Source: CBDFLS01 sp965249185 (lineage in GTDB: Bacteria > Chloroflexota > Dehalococcoidia > Lucifugimonadales > Australimonadaceae). From it: a DNA stretch of 64,000 nt. The position numbers were made by a program, and so were the translations under genes. Location of the stretch: contig CBDFLS010000002.1 in NCBI GenBank assembly GCA_965249185.1, forward strand, positions 1,860,001 to 1,924,000. Direction: 5' to 3'. Of this stretch, positions 25,700-34,964 are shown in pieces (the first letter of the stretch is position 1; the number at the start of each line of letters is the position of its first letter). The notes under the pieces were generated by a model. The model worked only from the letters and a program-made list of their open reading frames with translations, had not been told where the DNA came from and did not search any database.

Positions 25700-26149
25700 C
25701 TATCGAGAGGGGTCAGGTGGTGTCAGATTATCCGCTTCGGTGACTAGCTCGGTCAAAACGACCAAGTCGAGGTTCTCGAGGCGTCGGAACCCGATGCTTG
25801 CTGCGCCGAGTTTCACCTTTCCGAGGCGATCGGCATAGCGGTGGGCAAGGTAGGCGTTGTCGGCCGTAGCGTTGACGTAGATGCTGTAGTTCCTCTTCTG
25901 GCGAGCGAGGCCGACGAGGAACCACTCGACGGTATCTCCCGAGGAGCCTGTCTGGTCGATGTGGCCGTATCCGATGATTGACTGGTGTGTGCCGCCCCAG
26001 AAGACGCCCTGCCAAAGCACCCGTTGGCGGTCAGGCAGCGCACCGTGGATCGCCCTGTCGACCGAGATTAGGGTGTCGCGGTGCTCGTCGGGAAGCGACG
26101 CTAGGTAGGCGTCCGGACTGGTGTCGCCGACTCGCATCGACTCGCTCAT
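25700..26149 (-). CDS. DUF1801 (YdhG-like) domain protein
   Basis: Start ATG 26149 (MSESMRVGDTSPDAY) overlaps the stop of the SRPBCC gene (ATGA). The roughly 149-residue product carries the DUF1801 pattern: LPDEHRDTLISVDRAIHGAL, then QGVFWGGTHQSIIGYGH, and a conserved ending (ASIGFRRLENLDLVVLTELV). The biochemical role of this fold is not established. Coupling to an SRPBCC protein suggests a small two-gene unit. Confidence 0.8.
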   Translation of the reverse strand: MSESMRVGDTSPDAYLASLPDEHRDTLISVDRAIHGALPDRQRVLWQGVFWGGTHQSIIGYGHIDQTGSSGDTVEWFLVGLARQKRNYSIYVNATADNAYLAHRYADRLGKVKLGAASIGFRRLENLDLVVLTELVTEADNLTPPDPSR

Positions 26150-26604
26150 GCCTTTTCCTCGGCATTGGCCAGACATGAGAGATCGTTCCGCAAGGTTTCG
26201 CGGGTTGAACCCAGAAACTTCTTGCCGATAAGCTTGACGAATACCTTAATGAACAGGTTGTTGGGCTGGGCCTCGAAAGATGCCGAAACCTCTGTGGTCT
26301 CGCCACCTTTGGATTCCCCGAGGCTGTAACGGGTTAGGTAGGTTGCTCCGGCCTCGGTCGCAGTCATTGCAAACGAATTTGGCTCCCTCCACTCAACAGC
26401 TTCGATAGTTTGCGTGTGACTCTTTCCATAGGCCCACCGGGCCTGCTTCCACTTCGCGCCGACTCCGAACTTCTCCGAGGTCAGCCACTCGATCGCTTCG
26501 CATGACTTTGCTCGACTGGGGTACAGATCCGAATCGATCAACTTACTCCAAGTCTTCTCAATCGATCCTTTGAACTCCTGCTTGATCGATATCTTTGATG
26601 TCAT
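26146..26604 (-). CDS. SRPBCC-family protein (START/AHSA1-like)
   Basis: This 152-residue protein opens with the first beta strand and helix typical of SRPBCC ligand-binding proteins (ISIKQEFKGSIEKTWSKLID), followed by FGVGAKWKQ and a strand-rich centre, ending in a long C-terminal helix (FIKVFVKLIGKKFLGSTRET). It is predicted to bind a hydrophobic ligand in the cytoplasm. It is coupled to the DUF1801 gene downstream. Confidence 0.78.
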   Translation of the reverse strand: MTSKISIKQEFKGSIEKTWSKLIDSDLYPSRAKSCEAIEWLTSEKFGVGAKWKQARWAYGKSHTQTIEAVEWREPNSFAMTATEAGATYLTRYSLGESKGGETTEVSASFEAQPNNLFIKVFVKLIGKKFLGSTRETLRNDLSCLANAEEKA

Positions 26605-26771
26605 TGCATTGCTACTTCTTAAGGGGTGAACATAGCGCAGGATCCTACTGGATGAAGAGCCCGGTAAGTCCTGACGGTCAGAGGGCTCGTGGGGTCTAAA
26701 CCGGTGTCACCTAACTGTATTCCGTCTCCCTATATGGAAATCCCCCACCGAAAGGTCGCAGTGCAGTACGC

Positions 26772-27002
26772 TCACCTCTCCCAGACAGATAGCTCTTCCT
26801 CTGGAAGCGGATCGAAGAAGCTGTCGTCGACGACCAGGCGGTCCCTCCAGGCGCCGAATCGCCGTTTTCCCCTGGGCTGGCAGCGAACAAGGCGGGCCAC
26901 CGGCTTGCCGTCGCGGGCGATGATGACCTCCTCGCCAGCTTCGGCCTGCGCTAGGAGGCGGGACAAGTGGGTCTTCGCTTCGTGGACATTGACAACTGGC
27001 AT
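26772..27002 (-). CDS. Phd/YefM-type antitoxin
   Basis: This 76-residue protein (start ATG 27002, GGGGAG upstream) has the classic opening MPVVNVHEAKTHLSRLLAQA followed by GEEVIIARDGKPVARLV, the Phd DNA-binding fold. The acidic C-terminus (FFDPLPEEELSVWER) is the toxin-wrapping segment. No toxin gene follows directly. The PIN toxin at 25628 lies about 1.1 kb downstream in the same direction and may be its displaced partner. Confidence 0.88.
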   Translation of the reverse strand: MPVVNVHEAKTHLSRLLAQAEAGEEVIIARDGKPVARLVRCQPRGKRRFGAWRDRLVVDDSFFDPLPEEELSVWER

Positions 27003-27033
27003 CACTTGCTCCCCGGTTAGACTATCTTAGCTA

Positions 27034-27062
27034 ATTATATGACTAATCACAAATGGAGGCAA
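27034..27062 (-). promoter_or_regulatory. Minus-strand sigma70-type promoter for the Phd gene
   Basis: On the minus strand, -35 TTGCCT (27062-27057) and -10 TATAAT (27039-27034) are separated by 17 bp, and the antitoxin start is 32 bp downstream. Confidence 0.65.
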
Positions 27063-27095
27063 CCCCCCGTTGTCACAAAAACTATCGAACGGGGT

Positions 27096-27125
27096 TTGAC
27101 ACATTATATCCGCCTACGATATAAT
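27096..27125 (+). promoter_or_regulatory. PadR promoter with overlapping dyad operator
   Basis: TTGACA (27096-27101) and TATAAT (27120-27125) are 18 bp apart, near-consensus. The -10 lies in the perfect dyad ATTATATC-7 bp-GATATAAT (27103-27125), a likely operator for autorepression by PadR. An additional inverted repeat, CCCCGTT/AACGGGG (27065-27094), lies just upstream. Confidence 0.75.
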
Positions 27126-27154
27126 GGGCACGATACTAATGGAGGCCGCTTGCA

Positions 27155-27526
27155 GTGACTAGCTCAGTTCCGACGGACATCCTTCCCCTTCCAACCGCGC
27201 AGGTCCACATCCTGTTGGCCCTGGTAACCGGTGACAAGCATGGGTACGCTATCATGAGCGAAGTCGAGGCTCTGACCGAAGGATCGGTCACGATGGGTCC
27301 GGGGACTCTGTACGGGACGATCAAACGAATGCTGAAGGCACGGTTGGTCGAAGAGACGGACGAGCGACCGGACCCCGAGCTGGACGACGAACGTCGGCGC
27401 TACTACAGACTCACCGCTCTTGGTGCGCTGGTTCTTGATGCTGAGGTCGCACGCATGGAGCAGCTCGCCCGCACCGCCCATTCGCGGCGGCAGATCGCAC
27501 AACGCAGGCTGGGCTTGGAGGGCTGA
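27155..27526 (+). CDS. PadR-family transcriptional regulator
   Basis: This 123-residue protein starts at GTG 27155 after GGAGG. Its PadR winged helix is clear: TAQVHILLALVTGDKHGYAI, then MSEVEALTEGSVTMGPGTLY and the wing DDERRRYYRLTALG. A C-terminal helix for dimerisation follows. The gene next downstream encodes the prefix domain that habitually accompanies PadR regulators. The dyad over its own promoter suggests autoregulation. Confidence 0.92.
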   Translation: MTSSVPTDILPLPTAQVHILLALVTGDKHGYAIMSEVEALTEGSVTMGPGTLYGTIKRMLKARLVEETDERPDPELDDERRRYYRLTALGALVLDAEVARMEQLARTAHSRRQIAQRRLGLEG

Positions 27527-27527
27527 C

Positions 27528-28058
27528 ATGATCTCCGAGAAGCTGTACCGCGCACTGCTAGTGGTCTATCCGAGCGAACACCGCCGGGAATACGGCGAGC
27601 CTATGGTCCAACTGTTTCGGGACTGAATGCGACGTGACGGGGGTGGAGTCAAAACCCCGATTGTGTGGGTGCAGATGATCTTCGATCTCGTGTGTTCAGC
27701 ATCCAGGGAGCATAAGGAGGGCGTCATGTTAGAGAGCTTACGGGTCAAGAGAGTTGGCGTCCGTTCGGGTAAATTCCTACTCTGGTCTCTGGTGGGAGCG
27801 ATCACGCTCTACATGGCTACGACTGCGGTGGTCTTGACCGCAGGTCTTGTGTCGCTGGTAACGGGCTGGTATCAGTTCACCATCGAGTCCGGTCCTCTGG
27901 CGTTCTTGGGCTACACGATGCTCCTCGATAGCAAGACGGACTGGGCTATATCGTTTGAATTCAGCCTGCTTGGCTTCTTGGTTCTCGTTGCGGCGGCAGG
28001 GCTTCTGAGGGGCGTATGGTCGGCGATGCGAGCCCTGGGAACCTCCTTGAGGGCTTAG
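27528..28058 (+). pseudogene. PadR-associated membrane protein with in-frame TGA
   Basis: ATG 27528 opens a permease-prefix-like domain (MISEKLYRALLVVYPSEHRR, then EYGEPMVQLFRD). Codon 33 is TGA (27624-27626), where CGA would fit. The same frame continues through MRRDGGGVKTPIVWVQMIFD and LVCSASREH, the usual end of this prefix domain, and then two or three hydrophobic segments to 28058. Either translation restarts at 27627 or the gene is broken by one C-to-T change. It is a partner of the PadR regulator just upstream. Confidence 0.7.
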
Positions 28059-28098
28059 GCGAACTTCCTGGCCGCGAGATAGTACCTACCAACTCCTA

Positions 28099-28560
28099 CT
28101 AGAATAGTAGCCACGTGACCAGAACGCTGGTGACCAGCAGCACGAACAGCACGATGGCGGTCCCGCGGACTGCGATGACCACTTCCTTCGTCTCCTTGTG
28201 CTCGGCGATCTCCTTCTGGTACGCCCCCTCAAGCTCTTCGTAAGGCCGTCTGCTGGCAGATGCGGACTCCCTGGCCTCGTCCCGTTCCCGCTTCAGCTCA
28301 GATGCTCTAAGCTTCAACTCGGATACGCTTTGCTCCAACTGGCGCACGGTCCGCTCAAGCTCTTCCTCCCTGGCGATGGCCCGACGCAGCAGTTCGTCGT
28401 CGCCCACGTGCTCTAGCCCGTGCATACGCACATAGACCCGACGCCCCTCCCTGACCACCTCGACCTCTCCACTCCTGATCCTCCGGTCGAGGGTGGACAG
28501 GGATATTTCCATCTCTCGCGCCGCCTCCGCTTTCGTCACCCAGCGGACGTGCTCATCCAT
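28099..28560 (-). CDS. HTH - coiled coil - C-terminal anchor protein
   Basis: From ATG 28560 the protein has about 153 residues: an excisionase/MerR-like helix-turn-helix at the N-terminus (VTKAEAAREMEISLSTLDRR, IRSGEVEVVREGRRVYV), a long coiled coil (about residues 55-125, EELERTVRQLEQSVSELK) and one C-terminal transmembrane helix (GTAIVLFVLLVTSVLVTWLL). A DNA-binding head tethered to the membrane is unusual and recalls phage or plasmid partition factors. Its start overlaps the upstream gene by 8 bp. Confidence 0.72.
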   Translation of the reverse strand: MDEHVRWVTKAEAAREMEISLSTLDRRIRSGEVEVVREGRRVYVRMHGLEHVGDDELLRRAIAREEELERTVRQLEQSVSELKLRASELKRERDEARESASASRRPYEELEGAYQKEIAEHKETKEVVIAVRGTAIVLFVLLVTSVLVTWLLF

Positions 28561-29038
28561 CGCTCTTTTCCTCGCCCTGTGGCTGACGCCTCCGCCTCCA
28601 GTCGAACAGACGCAAGCCCCGCCCCCCGGCGTCGGGCGCATCCACCGACTCCTGGCCCCCGGCGACGTCTTCGGACTTCTGTGCCGCCTCCAGGGCCTCC
28701 ACGCGCCGGGTCAGACGCTCTACGAGCCTAGCCAGATCGTCCACGGCTTCAATCGCCAGCCTCATCCTCGCCTCCAACCGGTCCAGTGGCGTCGTTCTCT
28801 CCCATCCGGGGTCGTCCAGGTTGCCCATGAGTCGCTGCACGGCCAGGGTCATTCTGCCCGTCAACCGCTCCCGGCGCAGGGCCAGCGCCACTGTCTTCCG
28901 GTTCACACCCAGGAGGGCCGCCGTCCGGCGCTGTCCTTCCCGCTCAACGAGCCACTCCACAACCCACTTGAGGTCGGGCTGACTGTCGTCGGCCCGCGAT
29001 GCTGGCCCGCCGTTGCTCTTTGGCTTCCCAGGAGTCAT
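28553..29038 (-). CDS. HTH - coiled coil protein
   Basis: This 161-residue protein has a FIS-like helix-turn-helix (WLVEREGQRRTAALLGVNRK, TVALALRRERLTGRM) and a central coiled coil (EARMRLAIEAVDDLARLVER, LTRRVEALEAAQ). Its tail is basic. It overlaps the membrane-anchored HTH gene and probably acts with it. No named family is recognised. Confidence 0.62.
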   Translation of the reverse strand: MTPGKPKSNGGPASRADDSQPDLKWVVEWLVEREGQRRTAALLGVNRKTVALALRRERLTGRMTLAVQRLMGNLDDPGWERTTPLDRLEARMRLAIEAVDDLARLVERLTRRVEALEAAQKSEDVAGGQESVDAPDAGGRGLRLFDWRRRRQPQGEEKSDG

Positions 29039-29591
29039 TTCCGTTTTCTACAGGGGGTGGCCGCTTTTGCAATTTCATCCATTTTTCGGTGGAACCAGCC
29101 CTTTACAGATACTGCTAACAGATTTCGGTCATACACTCCGAATGTGGCAAAAAGCATTAGCTGGCTGGCCCAGGATGTCCGCTCCTACCCATGCCCCAAA
29201 ATCATGTCACGCACCCCGACATCGTTTCGCGCCAAAATCGATGGGCCAAACTGGGCCGCATTCGTCGCCAACACGCCAAATCCTGTCCGCATCAACCCTC
29301 CGGCTCCCCCGGGCAGGCCCATCCGTAGCTGTTTCCTCGCTACATGCTGACACGTCAACTGCTGCAAGAGTGCAAACAAGTCGTCGTAGGAGAGGCATCG
29401 TAGTTTAGCACGGCTTCCCAATCATTTGCATCTTCCAGCGTTGACCGGTCAGTGAGTCTTTTGGCCCGTTTCGTAGCTGATTTAGGGGTGAATGAGCCGG
29501 TTTGTGGCGTCGGTGATCCCCGAAAAGCAGCCCGTCGGACGTAACTTTCAGCCCCCAAACAGCATATCGGGGGGACAGGGACGCATCGGCC
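29039..29591. other. Long spacer between HTH genes and replication-relaxation gene
   Basis: This region of 553 bases is less GC-rich than its surroundings and shows no clear gene. Short minus-strand open frames exist (about 29185-29421 and 29355-29558), but neither resembles a protein I know. Lying upstream of the HTH pair and downstream of the replication-relaxation gene, it is a reasonable place for a promoter or an origin/transfer site, although I see no iterons. Confidence 0.4.
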
Positions 29592-31298
29592 CTATCTATC
29601 CCCCTCTACAGGACGCATCCGGTGGTAGAGGGAGTCCCATTGGTAAGCGCTCAGTTCGGACAGCGCCAGTCGTGGGGATTCCGGCTCCCAGAGAGGACGC
29701 CAGGAGGGTCCCAGTATCCCTGTTGTGGACAGAACGGGCCGGCAGGACACAAGGATGGGCAGCGACATCCGGGTCATCCGGGCCGATGTGCGCACGTAGG
29801 TAGCCTCGACCTCCTCTGTGTCCACGACGAACAGGGTGGTGGGGAACGGGGGCTGGTCTTCCCCTGGTTCGGTGGACCAGTAGTAGCTCATGTAGGGACT
29901 CAGGCGGGCTATGACTCCCTCGGGGTGACGGGCCCGCAGCTCGTACTCGATGTAGAACGGTATCTCAAGGCCTTCCGCGACCATCTTCCCCACGGCGTCT
30001 GGGGCGATGGCCGACTGACCCCAGTTGTAGGCCCGGTCGGACCTCGCGGTGGGGACCGACCACATCAGCTCGCTGTCAGAATCTGCTATGGCCTCGGCTT
30101 CAAGCTTCGAGAGGAACCATGTGATGCCGTCAGCGTGCTTCGTCTGCCGCGCCCACGTCTCGATGCGGTGGCCCACGTGCCTTCTCCGGCCCTGCCGGTC
30201 GGTGATGAGGGCGGTGCTCCAGATGCCACGCGTGGTTGGGAGCTGGGCTCGGTCCCTGTGGGTGATGTAACGGATGCCCTCGGCGGACAGCGTGTAGCGA
30301 GTGTCTCCACGTTTGCTCCGGCGCTTGACGAGGCCCCACGTGTTGACGAGGCTATGCACCATCTGGCTTACTCGTCCCTCCGAGACGCCGAGCCAGCGAG
30401 CAAGGTGCTCACGGGGGATCATCGGGTGGTCGGTGATGAGGTCGAGTGTCCGCTTCTCCGAGGGTGTGATGCCGAAGGCCGGCGCAGCCTCCACCATCCG
30501 CTCAGGACGGGGTATCGAGGCGCGTTTGCGCTCCGGCGACTCGGTGCGTGGCCTTCCGCCGGGGCTGCCCTGGGAGCTGACGTGATTGAGGGTGTGGTAC
30601 GAGCCGCTGAACAGGCCTGAGGTCTTCTGCCAGACGTGGAGGTCCCGCCCTTCGAGTGCGTCCCTAGACTCCATACCGACGTAGGAGTCTTCAATATTCA
30701 GTTCCATGCAGAACCTCGTCGTCAGCCTCTGCTCCCAGACGCTGGGGGTCAGGAGCAAGACGGTGCCGGGGCGGCGCGTGTAGTCGTACTCCGCTATGGC
30801 CCTCAGCCGGTCGTAGAGCGAGCGCCGACGAAGAGCCAGGCTCTGGCGTACCATTCCGAAGCTGCGCCCGTCGTGGAGGGTGATCGTGGCGTCGAAGCGG
30901 CCCCGGCGGTGGAACTCCACGTGCGACCGTAGGCCGTCGATGCCGGGGGAGAGTGAGGCGGCGAGACGATAGACGGCGGCCACCGCGTCCATCCGGCGGA
31001 TGAGAAGCGCCAGCCACTCCCTGGACACCGGGTAGATTCGCACGAAGTCCGATGGGGTGTCGAAGCCGAGTATCCCGGCGGCCTCCCCGATGCCGTTGGC
31101 CGTCAGGTAGTACCTCTGGCTCGACGGCAGGTGGGCAGTCCCGTGACTCACTCGGCCGACCACGCCGGCGGCCAACAGGCTGGTCAGGGCGCGGTGGATG
31201 GTCGTGTGAGGCTCCCCCAGGATGCCTGCCAACTCTGCTGAGTCGATGAAAGGCATCCTGCTGAGGGAGTCGAGAAGCTGTCGTTCGGTGAGAGCCAT
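29592..31298 (-). CDS. Replication-relaxation-like protein with tandem winged helices
   Basis: This 568-residue protein has two winged-helix regions: residues about 1-75 (LTERQLLDSLSRMPFIDSAE, ILGEPHTTIHRALTSLLAAG) and about 275-350 (LGVSEGRVSQMVHSLVNTWG, RRSKRGDTRYTLSAEGIRYI). The C-terminal half resembles the replication-relaxation family of integrative elements and plasmids (TWFLSKLEAEAIADSDSELM, GLEIPFYIEYELRARH). Its presence supports the view that 19-31 kb is integrative-element DNA. Biochemical function is only poorly known in the family. Confidence 0.7.
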   Translation of the reverse strand: MALTERQLLDSLSRMPFIDSAELAGILGEPHTTIHRALTSLLAAGVVGRVSHGTAHLPSSQRYYLTANGIGEAAGILGFDTPSDFVRIYPVSREWLALLIRRMDAVAAVYRLAASLSPGIDGLRSHVEFHRRGRFDATITLHDGRSFGMVRQSLALRRRSLYDRLRAIAEYDYTRRPGTVLLLTPSVWEQRLTTRFCMELNIEDSYVGMESRDALEGRDLHVWQKTSGLFSGSYHTLNHVSSQGSPGGRPRTESPERKRASIPRPERMVEAAPAFGITPSEKRTLDLITDHPMIPREHLARWLGVSEGRVSQMVHSLVNTWGLVKRRSKRGDTRYTLSAEGIRYITHRDRAQLPTTRGIWSTALITDRQGRRRHVGHRIETWARQTKHADGITWFLSKLEAEAIADSDSELMWSVPTARSDRAYNWGQSAIAPDAVGKMVAEGLEIPFYIEYELRARHPEGVIARLSPYMSYYWSTEPGEDQPPFPTTLFVVDTEEVEATYVRTSARMTRMSLPILVSCRPVLSTTGILGPSWRPLWEPESPRLALSELSAYQWDSLYHRMRPVEGDR

Positions 31299-33614
31299 GC
31301 ATCAATAGTAGCAACGTGCATATACGGTGCGCAGCCACTACATGTCAGCACCGGTGAATGGAAAGCGCCTTCTCTGGCTTCGGCGGGATCACCGACACTA
31401 GATCACGAGCTGGGCAGCCTTTGGCCGCGCCTTCCCGCCGTGCACCGACGGCTCGGCGCACCATTTGGCCGACAGCCTCCGAACTCCCTCGTACACATCC
31501 TCGTCGAAGCCCAAGAGTTCACAGACCAATCGTCGGTCCAGAAGAGCGCGGTTGGGGTCGGTGTCCGCGACGTAGGCGGGCTTCAACTCCATGTCCCTGA
31601 GTTCGTTGAAAATGGCTTCAGAGGTGCGCAGTTGCTCCTCGCTGAGGGCGCGGAGGTCCAGGACGGGCAGTGATTCGACGGCACGTATAGTCGTTCTGCC
31701 TCGCCCGCTCTGCTGTCGGTTTGAGTGCCACCAGAACAGCAGCAGCCCCAGGGTGCTATCGCACCACAGCGTAAAGGCGTAGTCTAACTGGCCATTTTGG
31801 AACCGCACGTTTGGCCAAGCGACGCCACCCATGCTTTCCTGCTCAGTGAACGCTGCGGTCAACGGCTGCGAGTTGAACCTGAAATCGCGATTGACGTGAG
31901 CGCGGCTGGCCGTAGCCCAGGCAATTGCGGCTTTCTCCTCCATTCCCGACCTGACCCGGAGCTGGGAGTCTGGCTGGCAGGCCATCCGAGTCTCGTTCTT
32001 AGCATCGTGATTCCACAGAGACGGATAAGTAGCTGTAGGAGTTGGGGCCATCTTGTCGAATGGGCCGCGAGGTCGTGGTCCCGTGATGTCTCGATCAACC
32101 AAGCCGAGTTTAGATGTCTTGTTCAACGGAGCCACTTTCACGTCCAACGGCGAGGGGCTGCCGGGAAGCCATAGCTTGGATTTAGCCAATGCGAAAGCTG
32201 CCTGAGCCAGCGATAAGTCGGACAGACGGACCGCACCCCATGATGCCCCGTCCGTCTGCACCGGGACGGTCATGCTGTCGCCGGCCAGCTCGTCACCGAT
32301 CATTAAAGCGGTGCCGCCATAAGGCCCATCCTCAACCCGTCTCGCCCTTTGAGGACTGGAGACGTTCATCGCCAGTGAAGTTGCATGGGCAAACCCTTGG
32401 GCACGGCGGCCCAGGGATATGAAGTGCCCTCGTCCCGTTGGTGCCTCAGCTTGCTTGACCTTGCGAGCTATGACCAGGCACTCGGCCATGCCCGTATCGG
32501 CTGAGAACGACAGGTGATCGTTGTCCGAAGCCGCGATGCTCAACACGGTAAGGTCGGTATAGTTCTTGGCCAACGTTTCCCTGAACCCCTGCCATGAAAG
32601 ACCAGCGGCTGCCGACAGTGGCAATACCAGGGCAAGGACCCCACCGAACCTGAGCTTTTTGTGGGCCAATGCTGCAAATGCTGATGCGATTCCAGCGTTG
32701 CCGTGGTAGCAGGAGTCCTTCCCCAACTGGTTGATCCGGTCGCCCATCGCCGTCTGGTCTGCGGGCGTGGCGTCAAATGCGGCGAAGGCGGGGTTGGTGA
32801 TATCCGCATGGGCACCTTCATGGTTGGTTGCCCTGGTGAAGGGTGGATTCATTATCACCAGGTCAAAGTTCGCGTCCGGGATGTCCACGTTGATCTGGGC
32901 AGCAGTCTCCTCTCCCACGCTGCCAGTGCGCAGAGCTGGGTCGCTGGTATTGAACAAGGTCAAGGCTGTGGAGGCTTGGAGCAACTCCAGGGAACCTATC
33001 TTCACCGTGCTGTCCTTCTGCTTTCCGTAGGGCATGGCGTAGAGACGGGACTGCTTGAATCCCACGTTGGGCCGCATACCGGACAGGGTGGAGCCGGTGA
33101 TGTGAATAGCCGAGGGCATGACGTCGCAGCCGTACAGGACCTCCTCCATCATCATCGGATGCAGCGAAGTAGAGTCGCCCCCGGCGCGCTCGTGGTGGGA
33201 AGCAACCTGCTCGCACACCGCCGACAGCAGAGCACCGGTACCACAGGCAAAATCCCCGATGCGCAGCCTGCCGATGGCCTCGGTGTCGGCCCAGTCCACG
33301 CCGTCCATCTTGGCCACGGCGAGCCGGGCCAAAAGCGCGGCCGAGGCTGGAAGCGTGTAGAAGGTAGCCAGATACTTCCGATCAGCGATAAGCCGTTGAA
33401 ATATGCGGCCTGTCAGGTCGTGGGCGTTGTCGACGCCGGTGGCTTCAACTTCCTGGGCAGTCTCCAACAACTCCCGCAAGATGCTAGTGGCAACGTCTCC
33501 GGGAAGCTGCTCCAAGATGTCCTTGGCTATGGCAAAGATGGGCCAGTAGTTGATCTTCAGGATGTCTTCCCAGGCCGTGAGCGCCTCACTCTGGGGATTT
33601 GCAGAGGTACCCTC

Positions 33615-34964
33615 AAAAAGTGTGTAAACAGTCAGGCGGTGTACCCTCTCTCTGAAACAACACGGGCTCAAGGCCCAAGAGAGGAGATACACCGCCTATG
33701 GGAAAGAGAAGCACTGGGAGCTGGTCGGAGTCAAGGCCGGAGTGGGACCAGTTGGAGGACTGGGTTCGAGGTCAGGTCCAGGAGCTGATCCAGGAGTTGC
33801 TGGAGGAAGAGGTGACGGAGTTTCTAGGAAGGGCGAAGTCGGCCCGCAGGTCTGAGTCGGACAACGAGAGAGGCTATAGGAACGGATACGGCAGACCCCG
33901 AAGGCTTACGCTGAGTTCGGGAACGGTACAGCTGAGGAGGCCACGAGTCCTCAACACCGAAGAGGAGTTCGAGAGCCGGCTGCTGCCGCTGTTCGTCAAC
34001 AGGACCAGGAAGGTTGCTGAGCTGATCCCCCAGTTGTACCTACATGGCCTTTCCGAAGGTGACTTCGACCTGGCGGTGCGGGGACTGCTGGGAGAAGAGG
34101 CACCGATATCGGCGAGCACGGTAGCCCGGTTGAAGGATAAGTGGAACGATGAGCTTGCCCAATGGCGCGCTAGGCCCCTGGATGACCTGGAAGTGGTGTA
34201 CATGTGGGTGGATGGAGTCTACGTCAAGGCCGGTCTTGAGCGGGAGAAGGCGGCGATCCTGGTGGTGATGGCGGCCCTGAGCGACGGAAGCAAGGTGGTG
34301 GTGAGCGCGATTCCCGGATACAGGGAGTCCATAGAGAGCTGGTCCGATGTGCTCAGGGACATGAGGCGCCGCGGGCTGGAGTGCCCAAGACTGGTAATTG
34401 GAGACGGACATCTGGGCATCTGGGGAGCTCTGCGCAACGTCTATCCTCAGGCGGCCGAGCAACGCTGCTGGAACCACAAGGTCCTAAACGTACTGGACAG
34501 GCTTCCAAAGCGACAGCAGGACCAGGCCAAACTCATGCTGCGTACCATCCCCTACGCCCAGACTCGGACAGAGGCTGAGCGGCTCAGGACGGAGTTTACT
34601 AGATGGTGCCGCGACCACTCCTACGAAGCAGCCTGTGTGACCCTTGAGCGGGACTGGGACCGCATGATCACCTTCTATGACTTCCCCAAGGAGCACTGGC
34701 AGCACCTTCGCACGACGAACCCGGTGGAGTCACGCTTCGCTGCGCTCAGACTTCGGACCGATGCCGCCAAGCGCTACAAGAGGGTCGATCGGGCGATAGC
34801 GGTGATCTGGAAAATGTTGATGGTCGCCGAACAGCGCTTCAGGCGTCTGAAGGCCCCTGAGTTGATCGAAGACGTCTATCTCGGCGCTCAATACGTGGAT
34901 GGGATCGTCTCTGTGACAACGGCTGAGAAGGTCGCCGCCTGATGTCGTTTACACACCTATTGAC
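33615..34964 (+). mobile_element. IS256-family insertion sequence
   Basis: It contains one transposase and terminal repeats GTGTGTAAAC (33620-33629) and GTTTACACAC (34947-34956). The flanks GTACCCTC (33607-33614) and GTAACCTC (34965-34972) match at 7 of 8 positions and may be the diverged target duplication. The outer boundaries are uncertain by a few bases. The insertion splits the nuclease-methylase gene. Confidence 0.85.
33698..34942 (+). CDS. IS256-family transposase
   Basis: This 414-residue Mutator-like DDE transposase shows the motifs YMWVDGVYVKAG (first Asp), LVIGDGHLGIWGALR (second Asp) and TTNPVESRFAALRLRT (Glu). C..H-type residues lie in between (AEQRCWNHKVLNVL). It is full length and uninterrupted. 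It is carried on the plus strand, opposite to the methylase gene it splits. Confidence 0.95.
   Translation: MGKRSTGSWSESRPEWDQLEDWVRGQVQELIQELLEEEVTEFLGRAKSARRSESDNERGYRNGYGRPRRLTLSSGTVQLRRPRVLNTEEEFESRLLPLFVNRTRKVAELIPQLYLHGLSEGDFDLAVRGLLGEEAPISASTVARLKDKWNDELAQWRARPLDDLEVVYMWVDGVYVKAGLEREKAAILVVMAALSDGSKVVVSAIPGYRESIESWSDVLRDMRRRGLECPRLVIGDGHLGIWGALRNVYPQAAEQRCWNHKVLNVLDRLPKRQQDQAKLMLRTIPYAQTRTEAERLRTEFTRWCRDHSYEAACVTLERDWDRMITFYDFPKEHWQHLRTTNPVESRFAALRLRTDAAKRYKRVDRAIAVIWKMLMVAEQRFRRLKAPELIEDVYLGAQYVDGIVSVTTAEKVAA

Noticed and set aside
25629..25700. Antitoxin gene just upstream of the PIN toxin at 25628
   Set aside because: Only a 24-codon open frame overlaps the toxin start. It is too short and too unlike a known antitoxin to be called.
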